NCBI GenBank assembly: GCA_024663395.1
Contig: JANFAH010000055.1
Coordinates: 124,001 to 188,000, forward strand
Reading direction: 5' to 3'
Origin: Pisolithus tinctorius
Lineage: Eukaryota > Basidiomycota > Agaricomycetes > Boletales > Pisolithaceae
Length of the DNA stretch: 64,000 bases
A program made the position numbers and the translations under genes. The notes under the pieces are model-generated. The model saw only the letters and a program-made list of their open reading frames with translations, was not told the DNA's origin and did no database searches. Shown one piece after another: positions 36,136 through 48,000 of the stretch (position 1 is the first letter of the stretch; each line of letters opens with the position of its first letter).

Positions 36136-36554
36136 AGGAAGACAAGAAATGAAGAAAGGGGAACCTCTCGCACTATGAAGTATCTGAATTTCCCACTATA
36201 AATTGTGTTTCATGTTGGACGATTTGTCTATTCAGTTGGAATCTCAGGCGCTGGTCTATGTAGCCGCGAGCCAGGACTCCGCCATTGGAGCAGACGGGAA
36301 ACACACAAAACAAATGGCAATGCTATTCAGAACAACGCATAATATTTTTATCTGAGTCTCTGCTTCATATATGCATCCAGGATTATGGACTTGTACCAGT
36401 ATTGCCGTCATGCCGTGGGAATCATTCATAGGCGGGATAAAAAGTGCGACATCCGCGTATCTCATTGTCTGTCTTTCACTTCTGACTCTTCCTCTCTCCA
36501 ATCACCATCACCACTCTCACCGTCGAATTACCTCATCGTCTCATCATCAGAAAC

Positions 36555-38293
36555 ATGCCGTCGTCGTCGTCTCACAAGTTCTTCAAGAAATCGCCTGAGC
36601 TCGATGCTGCGGCCAACCGCATTCTTCAAATTTATTTCAAGGATATCACGGAAAGCAGCAAGCTGGGAAAGGCGGACAAGATTGCGAAGTGGAGAGGTGC
36701 CATCAAGGCGATAAACGATGAACTAGTGCGTCATAGCCTCATCACACTTTTTCACTAACTGATGTATTCAGGACTCTGTACACGACCTCATCGCTAGGAC
36801 GGATGAGATTCCGATGACCCTCATCGGCGTCGACATGTTCTTAAAGTGGCATGAAGACCTCGGCTCGATCGACCACCCGTGGCCTGAGTGGAAGACCGCC
36901 CTAGCCCCTTCCAAAACCGACGTCGCCAACCACAAGTGGCTCGACATCGTCGAGCGTCGATACGACTACCACCGGTTGGGCCTCCCTATGCCCCGTGTGG
37001 TGCCAACACCAACACCACCTGCTCAAGAGACCAAAATGCCTACGAGCGACAAAGGAAAACGGAAAGCGACCGAGGTGGAGGTGGAGCAAATGATAGCGGA
37101 GGGCTCGCACAGGATGGAGGTGGACGATGAGGGTGAAGAGGAGGTGCCAGAGAAGGAGGACGAGGAGGAAGAACCAGTACGAGGCAGGCAGAAGCGCCAA
37201 GCTGCCGCGAAAACGACGACCCGTTGATCCAGACGTCGATCCCGTGCTACGAAGGCAACAGTGGAAACCGACGAAGAAGACGACGTTTCCGCTCAAGGCC
37301 AATCGAAACGCAAGCCTTGTCCACCGTCGGATGGACTATACGGTCGCGCTGCCTTAGCTGTCAGAAGGACGCCTTCCCCTGACCCCAAATCCTGCGAGTC
37401 GTGCCGCAGACGCAAGGTCCGATGCTACAGGAACCCCGGGAAGTCCTGCTTCCTGTGCGATGGTCGCAAGATTCGATGCAACCATGCCAAAGGCGGCACT
37501 ACTGCTCCAACTCGACGGAATCCATCACGAGCCAGGGGGAAAAAGCGAGCTCGAAGTCTGTCCCCAATGATGGAGGCCCAAGAACCCCAAAGCCCAGCGG
37601 AATGTCCCCAAAAGCGACACGTTTCGATGGCTTCCAAAGCCATCGATACTGGGGTTGGGCCCTCCAACCAGGGAAAGACGATCCCCGAGGGATCTTCACT
37701 CAGTACGTTTCCAATTTCATGTATTTACCGCTGACTCAAATTTTATTCAGAGATTCGTATTCCCGCATTCAAACGCGGGGATTCCCGCCCAATCCCAGCC
37801 GCTGTACGAGCGGATTCGATCGTCAAGGTTGGCCCATCCGTTGCGCAGGAGGTACAGGAATCTACGGTAGCAGGTACGTTTAACCACTCCACATCTACGC
37901 TAAGTATCGTCGTTAACCCTTGTATTCAAAGCAGAAACCTGCCCATCGACAACGACGGCACCCGTCCAACCCACAACCGCTGCAACTCCCAGCGCACCGT
38001 CACCCGTCTGCGCCCCAATTGCCGATCTTTCGCAAACGTCCAACACAATCGAACAGCGAATCGAAGATTTGGAACGTCGACTCCGCGATGCTGAGGCCCA
38101 CCGCCAATACTACGAGGATCGAATGTACGATTTCCAAATACAACAGGACGAGACCACGCAGATGCTGGACAGGATGGCGCGCGAGCTGGAGGCTCTGCGT
38201 ATTCGGGTGTATGGACGACCATTGGGTGACGACCTCATCGATCTCTTTGGGCCTCTGGCAGATGAGACAAGGGCGGATAGGACAGCAGGGTGA
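36555..38293 (+). CDS. Zn2Cys6-like nuclear protein with C-terminal coiled coil
   Basis: Exons 36555-36725, 36772-37702, 37751-37873 and 37932-38293 keep one frame (1,587 nt). The sequence runs: MPSSSSHKFFKKSPELD, an acidic region (VPEKEDEEEEPV), and a Cys cluster CESCRRRKVRC with CFLCDGRKIRC (CX2CX6CX7CX2CX6C, like a binuclear zinc cluster). A basic stretch RRNPSRARGKKRARS follows, then a C-terminal coiled coil (IEQRIEDLERRLRDAEAHR). One TGA at 37225-37227 lies in frame. It would be removed by an intron at 37177-37254 (CCA|GTACGA to GAAG|GCA, 78 nt, phase 0), giving 502 aa; otherwise the gene carries a nonsense change. The cluster suggests DNA binding; target genes are unknown. It sits between two satellite blocks. 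Confidence 0.75.
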
Positions 38294-38495
38294 ATGAGGC
38301 CGTCTATAATTTTACTCCTCCGCAGTATATACAATGTTTTTTTACATTTCGCATTTTAATTGACCACTGCGGCCGCATCATATACTCAACATTTACTTAG
38401 AGTGAGAAAAAGACAATGGCTAGACAGCCAACAGAATTGCGAAGGATAATCTCATTCTACTAAAACAACCGCTGATGTATCCCGATAGGCGGAAG
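38294..38495. other. 3' flank of the Zn2Cys6-like gene
   Basis: About 200 bp of unique sequence end at the 37-bp boundary motif. No gene is seen. Confidence 0.4.
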
Positions 38496-38532
38496 CTATC
38501 CATCTGATCCAAGAAGGATGCCCCATCCTACC
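38496..38532 (+). repeat. 37-bp boundary motif, copy 2
   Basis: Identical to 32175-32211. It directly precedes the first diverged copies of the 145-bp satellite. Confidence 0.7.
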
Positions 38533-41258
38533 GGTCAGGACTGCCTTTTCGGGAAAAGAGTTCACACGGGTCCTTCCTAAAATGGAAGGCGGTCATGACC
38601 GGTCCTGACCACCCCCATCGCTGACCTCGAGCCTTCCCAGATGGTTCACGCGGATACCTCTCCTATAGGAAGCTGCTCATGGACCATCCAGTCATGACCC
38701 ATGAATCGCTGGCCGAGGACGTTCGCAAACGGTTCACGCGGATACCTCTTATATAGGAAGATCGTCCAGTGCTCTCTGAAAGGCTGTCTAACCCTGTCCC
38801 CAAGGTCCAGGATGACCAGGAAACCATCGCTGGACATGGTAGCAAGTCCAGCGATCGCTGAAAGGCAAGATGGGCCTGGTCAGGACTGGTCATGACTGGT
38901 CATGACTAGTCCTGACCAGGCACTTCTGCTCCCTATGCCTGTCCCCCAGGTCTAGCATGACCAGGAAACCATTGCCAGACATGGTAGTGAGTCCAGTGAT
39001 CGCTGAAAGGCAAGATTTGACTGGTCAGGACTGGTCATGACCGGTCATGACTAGTCCTGACCAGGCACTTCTGCTCCCTATGCCTGTCCCCCAGGTCTAG
39101 GATGACCAGGAAACCATTGCTAGACATGGTAGTGAGTCCAGTGATCGCTGAAAGGCAAGATTTGACTGGTCAGGACTGGTCATGACCGGTCATGACTAGT
39201 CCTGACCAGGCACTTCTGCTCCCTATGCCTGTCCCCCAGGTCTAGGATGACCAGGAAACTATTGCTGGACATGGTAGCAAGTCCAGCAATTGCTGAAAGG
39301 CAAGATTTGACTGGTCAGGACTGGTCATGACCGGTCAAGACTAGTCCTGACCAGGCACTTCTGCTCCCTATGCCTGTCCCCATGGTCTAGGATGACCAGG
39401 AAGCCATTGGTGGACATGGTAGTGAGTCCAGCAATTGCTGAAAGGCAAGATTTGACTGGTCAGGACTGGTCATGACCAGTCAAGACTAGTCCTGACCAGG
39501 CACTTCTGCTCCCTATGCCTGTCCCCATGGTCTAGGATGACCAGGAAGCCATTGGTGGACATGGTAGTGAGTCCAGCAATTGCTGAAAGGCAAGATTTGA
39601 CTGGTCAGGACTGGTCATGACCAGTCAAGACTAGTCCTGACCAGGCACTTCTGCTCCCTATGCCTGTCCCCATGGTCTAGGATGACCAGGAAGCCATTGC
39701 TGGACATGGTAGTGAGTCCAGCAATTGCTGAAAGGCAAGATTTGACTGGTCAGGACTGGTCATGACCAGTCAAGACTAGTCCTGACCAGGCACTTCTGCT
39801 CCCTATGCCTGTCCCCCAGGTCTAGGATGACCAGGAAACCATTGATGGACATGGTAGCAAGTCCAGCAATTGCTGAAAGGCAAGATTTGACTGGTCAGGA
39901 CTGGTCATGACCGGTCAAGACTAGTCCTGACCAGGCACTTCTGCTCCCTATGCCTGTCCCCATGGTCTAGGATGACCAGGAAGCCATTGGTGGACATGGT
40001 AGTGAGTCCAGCAATTGCTGAAAGGCAAGATTTGACTGGTCAGGACTGGTCATGACCAGTCAAGACTAGTCCTGACCAGGCACTTCTGCTCCCTATGCCT
40101 GTCCCCATGGTCTAGGATGACCAGGAAGCCATTGGTGGACATGGTAGTGAGTCCAGCAATTGCTGAAAGGCAAGATTTGACTGGTCAGGACTGGTCATGA
40201 CCAGTCAAGACTAGTCCTGACCAGGCACTTCTGCTCCCTATGCCTGTCCCCATGGTCTAGGATGACCAGGAAGCCATTGCTGGACATGGTAGTGAGTCCA
40301 GCAATTGCTGAAAGGCAAGATTTGACTGGTCAGGACTGGTCATGACCAGTCAAGACTAGTCCTGACCAGGCACTTCTGCTCCCTATGCCTGTCCCCCAGG
40401 TCTAGGATGACCAGGAAACCATTGCTGGACATGGTAGCAAGTCCAGCAATTGCTGAAAGGCAAGATTTGACTGGTCAGGACTGGTCATGACCGGTCAAGA
40501 CTAGTCCTGACCAGGCACTTCTGCTCCCTATGCCTGTCCCCATGGTCTAGGATGACCAGGAAGCCATTGGTGGACATGGTAGTGAGTCCAGCAATTGCTG
40601 AAAGGCTAGATTTGACTGGTCAGGACTGGTCATGACTAGTCCTGACCAGGCACTTCTGCTCCCTATGCCTGTCCCCATGGTCTAGGATGACCAGGAAGCC
40701 ATTGGTGGACATGGTAGTGAGTCCAGCAATTGCTGAAAGGCAAGATTTGACTGGTCAGGACTGGTCATGACCAGTCAAGACTAGTCCTGACCAGGCACTT
40801 CTGCTCCCTATGCCTGTCCCCCAGGTCTAGGATGACCAGGAAACCATTGCTGGACATGGTAGCAAGTCCAGCAATTGCTGAAAGGCAAGATTTGACTGGT
40901 CAGGACTGGTCATGACCGGTCAAGACTAGTCCTGACCAGGCACTTCTGCTCCCTATGCCTGTCCCCATGGTCTAGGATGACCAGGAAGCCATTGGTGGAC
41001 ATGGTAGTGAGTCCAGCAATTGCTGAAAGGCAAGATTTGACTGGTCAGGACTGGTCATGACCAGTCAAGACTAGTCCTGACCAGGCACTTCTGCTCCCTA
41101 TGCCTGTCCCCATGGTCTAGGATGACCAGGAAGCCATTGGTGGACATGGTAGTGAGTCCAGCAATTGCTGAAAGGCAAGATTTGACTGGTCAGGACTGGT
41201 CATGACCAGTCAAGACTAGTCCTGACCAGGCACTTCTGCTCCCTATGTCTGTCCTTGG
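38533..41258. repeat. 145-bp satellite array
   Basis: After a diverged lead-in (38,533-38,920), CACTTCTGCT recurs every 145 bp from 38,921 to 41,231 (16 periods, one 10 bp shorter). Units differ at a few diagnostic sites (CCCAGG or CATGG before TCTAGG; CATTGGTGG or CATTGCTGG). Much of the array follows a four-unit higher-order pattern of about 580 bp. Each unit holds a 44-bp near-palindrome whose outer arms are CTGGTCAGGACT and AGTCCTGACCAG. The unit length is close to a nucleosome. A short frame at 38,701-38,895 is not a gene. Confidence 0.95.
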
Positions 41259-41345
41259 GCTCCAGGACCTCTGGAGGCTGCCATGGGGTAGTCAGGAACA
41301 CCTTCCTCACAAAAAACACACTAGGTACATCCATGGAAATATCCT

Positions 41346-41540
41346 CTTAACCTAACCTAACCCTAGTCCAGCTAACCCTAACTCCGGTTAACCCTAGTAC
41401 AGTCAACCCTAGTCTGGCTAACCCTGATTTGGTTAACCCTAGCCTGGCTAACCCTAGTTTAGGTAACCCTAGTCTGGCTAACCCTAGTTTAGGTTAACCC
41501 TAGTCTGGCTAACTCTAGTTTGGTTAACCCTAACCCACCA
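41346..41540 (+). repeat. AACCCTA-type (telomere-like) interstitial repeat
   Basis: AACCCTA or a one-base variant occurs about twelve times, mostly as CTAACCCTAG with spacers such as TCTGG or TTTAGG, at spacings of about 17-18 bp. It matches the C-rich strand of the TTAGGG repeat but is interrupted, so it is not a functional telomere end as it stands. Confidence 0.75.
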
Positions 41541-41639
41541 ACCTATTTTACAGATTTTGAACCATGGCCCAATTACTTATTCCTATTCCTACTACAAACT
41601 TACTTACTTCCCCAACTACCACCTTTCATCAAATATCCA

Positions 41640-42275
41640 GTTATGACTGCCCATCACTGGCCTTGAGCATTCACTGATAGTTGATGTGGGTACTTCTTAT
41701 GTAAGAATGTGGTTGTGACCATCCAGTCCAGACCAGTATGGGCCACCTCATGATGGCTTTCAGCCATCCCAGATGCATTCCCACTCAAGTGCACAGATGG
41801 CTGATAGGCAGGATGGGCCTCTTCAAGAAGTCATGCCCAGTGTTGACCAGGCATTACTACTCCCTATGCCTGTCCCCAAGGTCTAGGATGACCAGGAAAC
41901 CATTGTTGGACATGGTTGGGAGTCCAGTGATTGCTGAAAGGCAAGATGCACCTGGTCAGGACTAGACATGACTGGTCATGACCACTCCTGACCAGGCACT
42001 TATGCTCCCTATGCCTGTCCCCCAAATCTAGGATGACCAGGCCACCATTGTTGGACATGGTTAGTGAGTCCAGTGATCACTGAAAGGCAAAATGGGCCTG
42101 GTCAGGACTGGTCATGACCACTCAAGAGTAGTCTTGACCAGGCACTTCTGCTCCCTATGCCTGTCCCCAAGGTCTAGGATGGCCAGGAAACCATTGTCAG
42201 ACATGATGGCAAGTCCAGTGATTGCTGAATGGCAAGATGAACTTGGTCATGACCAGTCCTGACCTATTGGTTGCT
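41640..42275. repeat. Diverged copies of the 145-bp satellite
   Basis: Blocks such as CTCCCTATGCCTGTCCCC, TCTAGGATGACCAGG and ACTGGTCATGACC recur at about 140-150 bp spacing, with many substitutions compared with the main array. Confidence 0.8.
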
Positions 42276-42723
42276 CCCAATCATTATGAACATTTGTATA
42301 TCCCTTTCTATACATGACATATGCATTTGTAAAAGTTTCCAAGACTCTGCAATGGCTCCATGCTGAGATGTGGGGGCTGCTTAACACTGTTTGACATTGT
42401 TACAGCACTTTGTAACTGCCATTGAATTTTTTTGGGGGCATCGGCACCAATCCAAGCTGTCTGAAAATCAATATTCAGAAGCTTTCCAGTGGATCCTATA
42501 ATTAGCCCCTTTTTTGCTTTGTTCTCAATAAGGGCTAATTTCACCACATGCCCCTGCATACCAATTACAAATCTGTATGTATATGAAGTCACATCTTCTG
42601 CCACCCTCTCACAACCTCACAATCTCCTGTGACCACATTGCTCAGTGTCATACTCCCAGCAGTTTCTTACATCTTACTCTTACATTTCCTTGCTGGTCTG
42701 ATACCTCCATTGCTCTCCACAGC

Positions 42724-43919
42724 ATGTTCACCCATCCCACCTTCAAGGTCTGTTTTGAATGCAAAAATGAATATGGTTGCCATAGAAGGGAATTGTCAAA
42801 GTCGGACAACACCCCTGGCTCCTTCTTAGGGCGGAGTTGGAGCGGGTTGGGCTGCGGAGTACAGCGGTCGAAGTCCGAAGCAAATCTGACCACTGGGTGG
42901 CGAGATATTCGACGAACAGTGAGCGGAGGGGTATGAAGGGAAGTTTCGGAGGCTGAGGGCGGAGTCGGAGTCGGAGGTCAGAGGTTGGAGGTCGGATGAG
43001 AGGGCATTGGGTTCAGCTAGTGCGCTGCCCCCTTGCGCGAGCTCAGCCCTCATATTTCAGAGGTGGAGCAGACTCAGAGGAAGTGGAGACGAAACTCCGG
43101 AGGGGACTGAGAGGGAGTCGAAGGTGGGGACTTTATTCGATATTTGTACTGATTACATCGGAGTACTACGTGGCCTTATATATGATGTAGGTCAAGGGCG
43201 GTGCAGTATGGAATGTAAACCAATAAGTGTATAGTGGGTTAGAGTCCTTCCGACACAAGGGATAGAGGGTAGGGATGACGGGGACCTTAACTGAGACAAA
43301 GAAACTACTACAACGAGGAAGAGAGGGTAAATACCAAAGGAGTGGAAGAATGGAGAAAACCGACATGAGGGCGGAACCCTATCTAGAATGCAGGGCCACA
43401 AGTCCGACAGCCCACGTGACCAACCTTAGGGCGGAGTTCAGCGGAGTTGGTCAGAACATGGACAGGGGACCTTGGAGAGGTGTGGATATGTGTCGGGAGG
43501 GTCGGAGGAGCATGGGAACACGTCGGAGGAGGGCGGAGAAGCGCGGGAACATGTCGGAAGAGGGCAGAGAAGTGTGGGAACATGTTGGAGGAGGGCGGAG
43601 TAGGTGTTAGGGGCTTACGCTGGTGTCATGGCCATGACAGGAATGTCTTTCCCCAGTTGAACACTGCACTTCTCATGGGCAGCACATTGCTGTGCACAGG
43701 TATACCAATGGCTACATTGAGTGCCATTGCTCAGATAGTGGATGTCCCAATCCCAGAAGAGTTTACAAGACTGTTGAGACCTTGAGGATGTACATGAAGA
43801 ATGTGAAGTCTACATGGGGTCAGCCACCTCAAGTAACCAATGATGGTGGCCCACAGAAAGTTCCAGGGAAATCTGCCAAGTATTTCCCAAGTTTTATCAC
43901 ATTGAACACATGCTTGTGA
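42724..43919 (+). pseudogene. Cys-rich reading frame split by a solo LTR
   Basis: The frame from ATG 42724 runs into the LTR at 42794. The frame after 43644 runs to a stop at 43917-43919. Removing the 846-bp LTR and one 5-bp duplication leaves a single open frame of about 115 codons from that ATG. Cys/His pairs lie on both sides (CFECKNEYGCHRR before; EHCTSHGQH and ECHCSDSGC after), suggesting a zinc-binding protein or exon. I do not recognise the family. Further exons are not resolved. Confidence 0.65.
42794..43639 (+). mobile_element. Solo LTR 1 (846 bp), CpG-rich copy
   Basis: The element starts TGTCA and ends TGACA and is flanked by the perfect 5-bp duplication GGAAT (42789-42793 and 43640-43644). 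It is closely related to the LTR at 57820-58657. It keeps many CpG sites that read TG or CA in that copy, which suggests a younger or unmethylated insertion. The CDS-like frames inside it are not supported. Confidence 0.92.
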
Positions 43920-45000
43920 GTGTTTGGCACTTCATAACTTTGGAGCTGCTGTGTGTAATGACCTGAAAATTGGTGCCAAAGAGGCCCCTTATACAATGCA
44001 GATATGCAGACAGTTCCAGCAACATCTGCCCATTTGTTTCAACTTATACAGTACTGAACACATTCCTTGTTCAGTACTTTATACCTTGGGAACTGCTGTA
44101 TGTAATGACCTGTAACGATCTGAGAATTGGTGGCCAAGAGGTCCCCTATATGATGAAGATTCTTAGACTATTTCAGTGAAATCTGCCAGTGGTTCCCAAG
44201 TTATAATGTGCTGAACAGCTGTTCATATGTGTTCAGTGGTGAGTCCAGGCCTACAACAGTTGTGATATCTTGGTAACCACTGAGAAGATCTCTCTGAAAC
44301 TTTCCATATATCAGCTTCATCTGGGGTTTCCCTTGGATGCAAACACTCAGATCATTCCATCCAGTGGTTCCTGAGATGTTAGGTGCTGAACATTGTCAAA
44401 CTATTGTGATATCTTGGCAACCACTGAGTGGATCTCTTTGGATCCTTCCCCATATCTGCTTTGACTAGGCCCCCCCTGGCTGCAAACTCTCAGATCACTC
44501 CAATCAGTGGTTCCAGAGATATTTGGCACTGAACATTGTTGAACAGTTGTGATATTGATATCTCAGCAACCACTAGGGAGATCTCTTTGGATCCTTCCCC
44601 AAATCTGCTTTGGCTAGGGCCCCCCCTGGCTGCAAACTCTCAGATCATTCCATCCAGTGGCTCCTGAGATACAAGGTGCTGAACATTGTCAAATACATGT
44701 AATATCATGGCAACCACTGGGTGGATCGCTATGAAACCATTCACATATCTGCTTTGCCTAGGCCACACCGTGGATGCAAACTCTCGGAGAATTCCAACCA
44801 GTGGTTCCTGAGATATTAAGTGCCAAACATTGGTGAACACTTATGAACACTTGTGAACAGTTGTGATATCTCAGCAACCACTGGGTGGATCTCTATGAAC
44901 CCCTCCACATATCTGCCTTACTTAGGCCACACCATGAATGGAAAATATTGGATCATTCCAACCAGTGGTTCCTGAGATATTAAGCACCAGACATTGTTGA
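43920..45000. repeat. Diverged units of the 144-bp satellite
   Basis: From about 44,205, units carry TGATATCTCAGCAACCACTG, GGATCTCTATGAA and CCAGTGGTTCCTGAGATATT in order. Before that, two or three more degenerate units of about 150 bp share CTGTATGTAATGACCTG. The units end with GAACA-type motifs that lead into the next array. Confidence 0.85.
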
Positions 45001-48000
45001 ACACTTTTGAACACTTATGAACATTTGCGAACACTTCGAACACTTTTGAACACTTACTTGAACACTTACGAACACTTATGAACACATACCAACACTTTTG
45101 AACACTTTTGAACACTTATGAACACTGACAAACACTTACAAACACTTACAAACACTTTTGAACACTTTTGAACACTTATGAACACTTACGAACACTTTTG
45201 AACACTTTTGAACACTTACTTGAACACTTACGAACACTTACGAACACATACCAACACTTTTGAAGACTTTTGAACACTTACGAACGCTGACGAACACTTA
45301 CAAACACTTACAAACACTTTTGAACACTTACTTGAACACTTACGAACACTTATGAACACATACCAACGCTTTTGAACACTTATGAACACTTACGAACACA
45401 TATGAACACTTTTGAACACTTTTGACCACTTATGAACACTTATGAACACTTTTGAACACTTACTTGAACACTTACGAACACTTACGAACACTTTTGAACA
45501 CTTACGAACACTTTTATGAACACTTATGAACACTTTTGAACACTTACGAACACTTACGAACACTTACGAACACTTTTGAACACTTTTGAACACTTTTGCA
45601 CACTTACGAACACTTTTATGAACACTTACGAACACTTTTGAACACTTATGAACACTTACGAACACTTTTGAACACTTTTGAACACTTTTGAACACTTTTG
45701 AACACTTATGAACACTTACGAACACTTTTGAACACTTTTGAACACTTACTTGAACACTTATGAACACTTATGAACACATACCAATGCTTTTGAACACTTA
45801 TGAACACTTACGAACACATTTGAACACTTATGAACACTTACGAACACATTTGAACACTTTTGAACACTTACAAACACTTACTTGAACACTTGCAAACACT
45901 TTTGAACACTTGCAAACACTTACCTGAACACTTACGAACACTTATGAACACGTCCCAACACCTTTTATGGACTCTTACGAACACTTTTGAACACTTTTTG
46001 AACACTTACGAACACTTACGAACACTTACGAACACTTTTGAACACTTTTGAACACTTTTGAACACTTTTGAACACTTTTGAACACTTACCTGAACACTTA
46101 CGAACACTTATGAACACATCCCAACACTTTCGAACACTTTTGAACACTTACGAACACTTACGAACGCATACAAACACCTTTGAACACTTTTGAACACTTC
46201 TGAACACTTGTGAACACTTTTGAACACTTTTGAACAGTTACTTGAACACTTACGAACACTTATGAACACATACCAACACCTTTGAACACTTTTGAACACT
46301 TACGAACACATACGAACACTTGCGAACACTTTTGAACACTTTTGAACAGTTACTTGAACACTTATGAACACTTATGAACACATACCAACACCATTGAACA
46401 CTTTTGAACACTTACGAACACTTACGAACACATACCGACACTTTTGAACACCTTTGAACACTGATGAACACTTACCATCACTTTTGAACACTAGAACACT
46501 TTTGAACACTTTTGAACACTTATGAACACTTTTATGAACACTTACGAACACTTTCGAACACTTACGAACACTTTTAAACACTTACGAACACCTTTGAACA
46601 CTTTTGAACACTTATGAACACTTATGCACACTTTTGAACATTTTTGAACACTTACGAACACTTACGAACACTTATGAACACTTTTGAACACTTACTTGAA
46701 CACTTACGAACACTTACGAACACTTTTGAACACTTACGAACACTTTTGAACACTTACGAACACTTTTATGAACACTTACGAACACTTTTGAACACTTACA
46801 AACACTTACAAACACTTACAAACACTTTTGAACACTCTTGAACACTTTTGAACACTTACTTGAACACTTAGAAAACTTTTGAACACTTTTGAACACTTAT
46901 GAACCCTTTTATGAACACTTACAAACACTTTTGAACACTTTTGAACACTTTTGAACACTTACGAACACTTATGAACACTTTTGAACACTTACTTGAACAC
47001 TGACGAACACTTACGAACACTGTTGAACACTGACGAACACTTACGAGCAATTTTGAACACTTACGAACACTTTTATGAACTCTTACGAACACTTTTGAAC
47101 ACTTACAAACACATACAAACACTTTTGAACACTTTTGAACACTTTTGAACACTTACTTGAACACTTAGAACACTTTTGAACACTTATGAACACTTTTATG
47201 AACACTTACGAACACTTTTGAACACTTTTGAACACTTACGAACACTTATGAACACTTACGAACACATTTGAACACTTTTGAACACTTACTTGAACACTTA
47301 CGAACACTTATGAACACATACCAACACCTTTGAACACTTTTGAACACTTACGAACACTTACGAACACATACGAACACTTTTGAACACCTTTGAACACTTA
47401 TGAACACTTGCGAACACTTTTGAACACTTTTGAACACTTTTATGAACACTTACGAACACTTTTGAACACTTTTGAACACATACCAACACCATTGAACACT
47501 TTTGAACACTTACGAACACCTACGAACACATACCAACACTTTTGAACACCTTTGAACACTTATGAACACTTACCATCACCTTTGAACACTTTTGAACACT
47601 TTTGAACACTTACTTGAACACTTAGAACACTTATGAACACTTTTATGAACCCTTACGAACACTTTTGAACACTTACGAACACTTATGAACACTTACAAAC
47701 ACCTTTGAACACATACCAACACCATTGAACACTTTTGAACACTTACGAACACTTACGAACACATACCAACACTTTTGAACACCTTTGAACACTTATGAAC
47801 ACTTACCATCACTTTTGAACACTTTTGAACACTTACTTGAACACTTAGAACACTTTCGAACACTTTCGAACACTTATGAACACTTTTATGAACACTTACG
47901 AACACTTTTGAACACCTACAAACACTTATGAACACTTACAAACACCTTTGAACACTTTTGAACACTTATGAACAATTACAAACACTTTTGAACACTTTTG

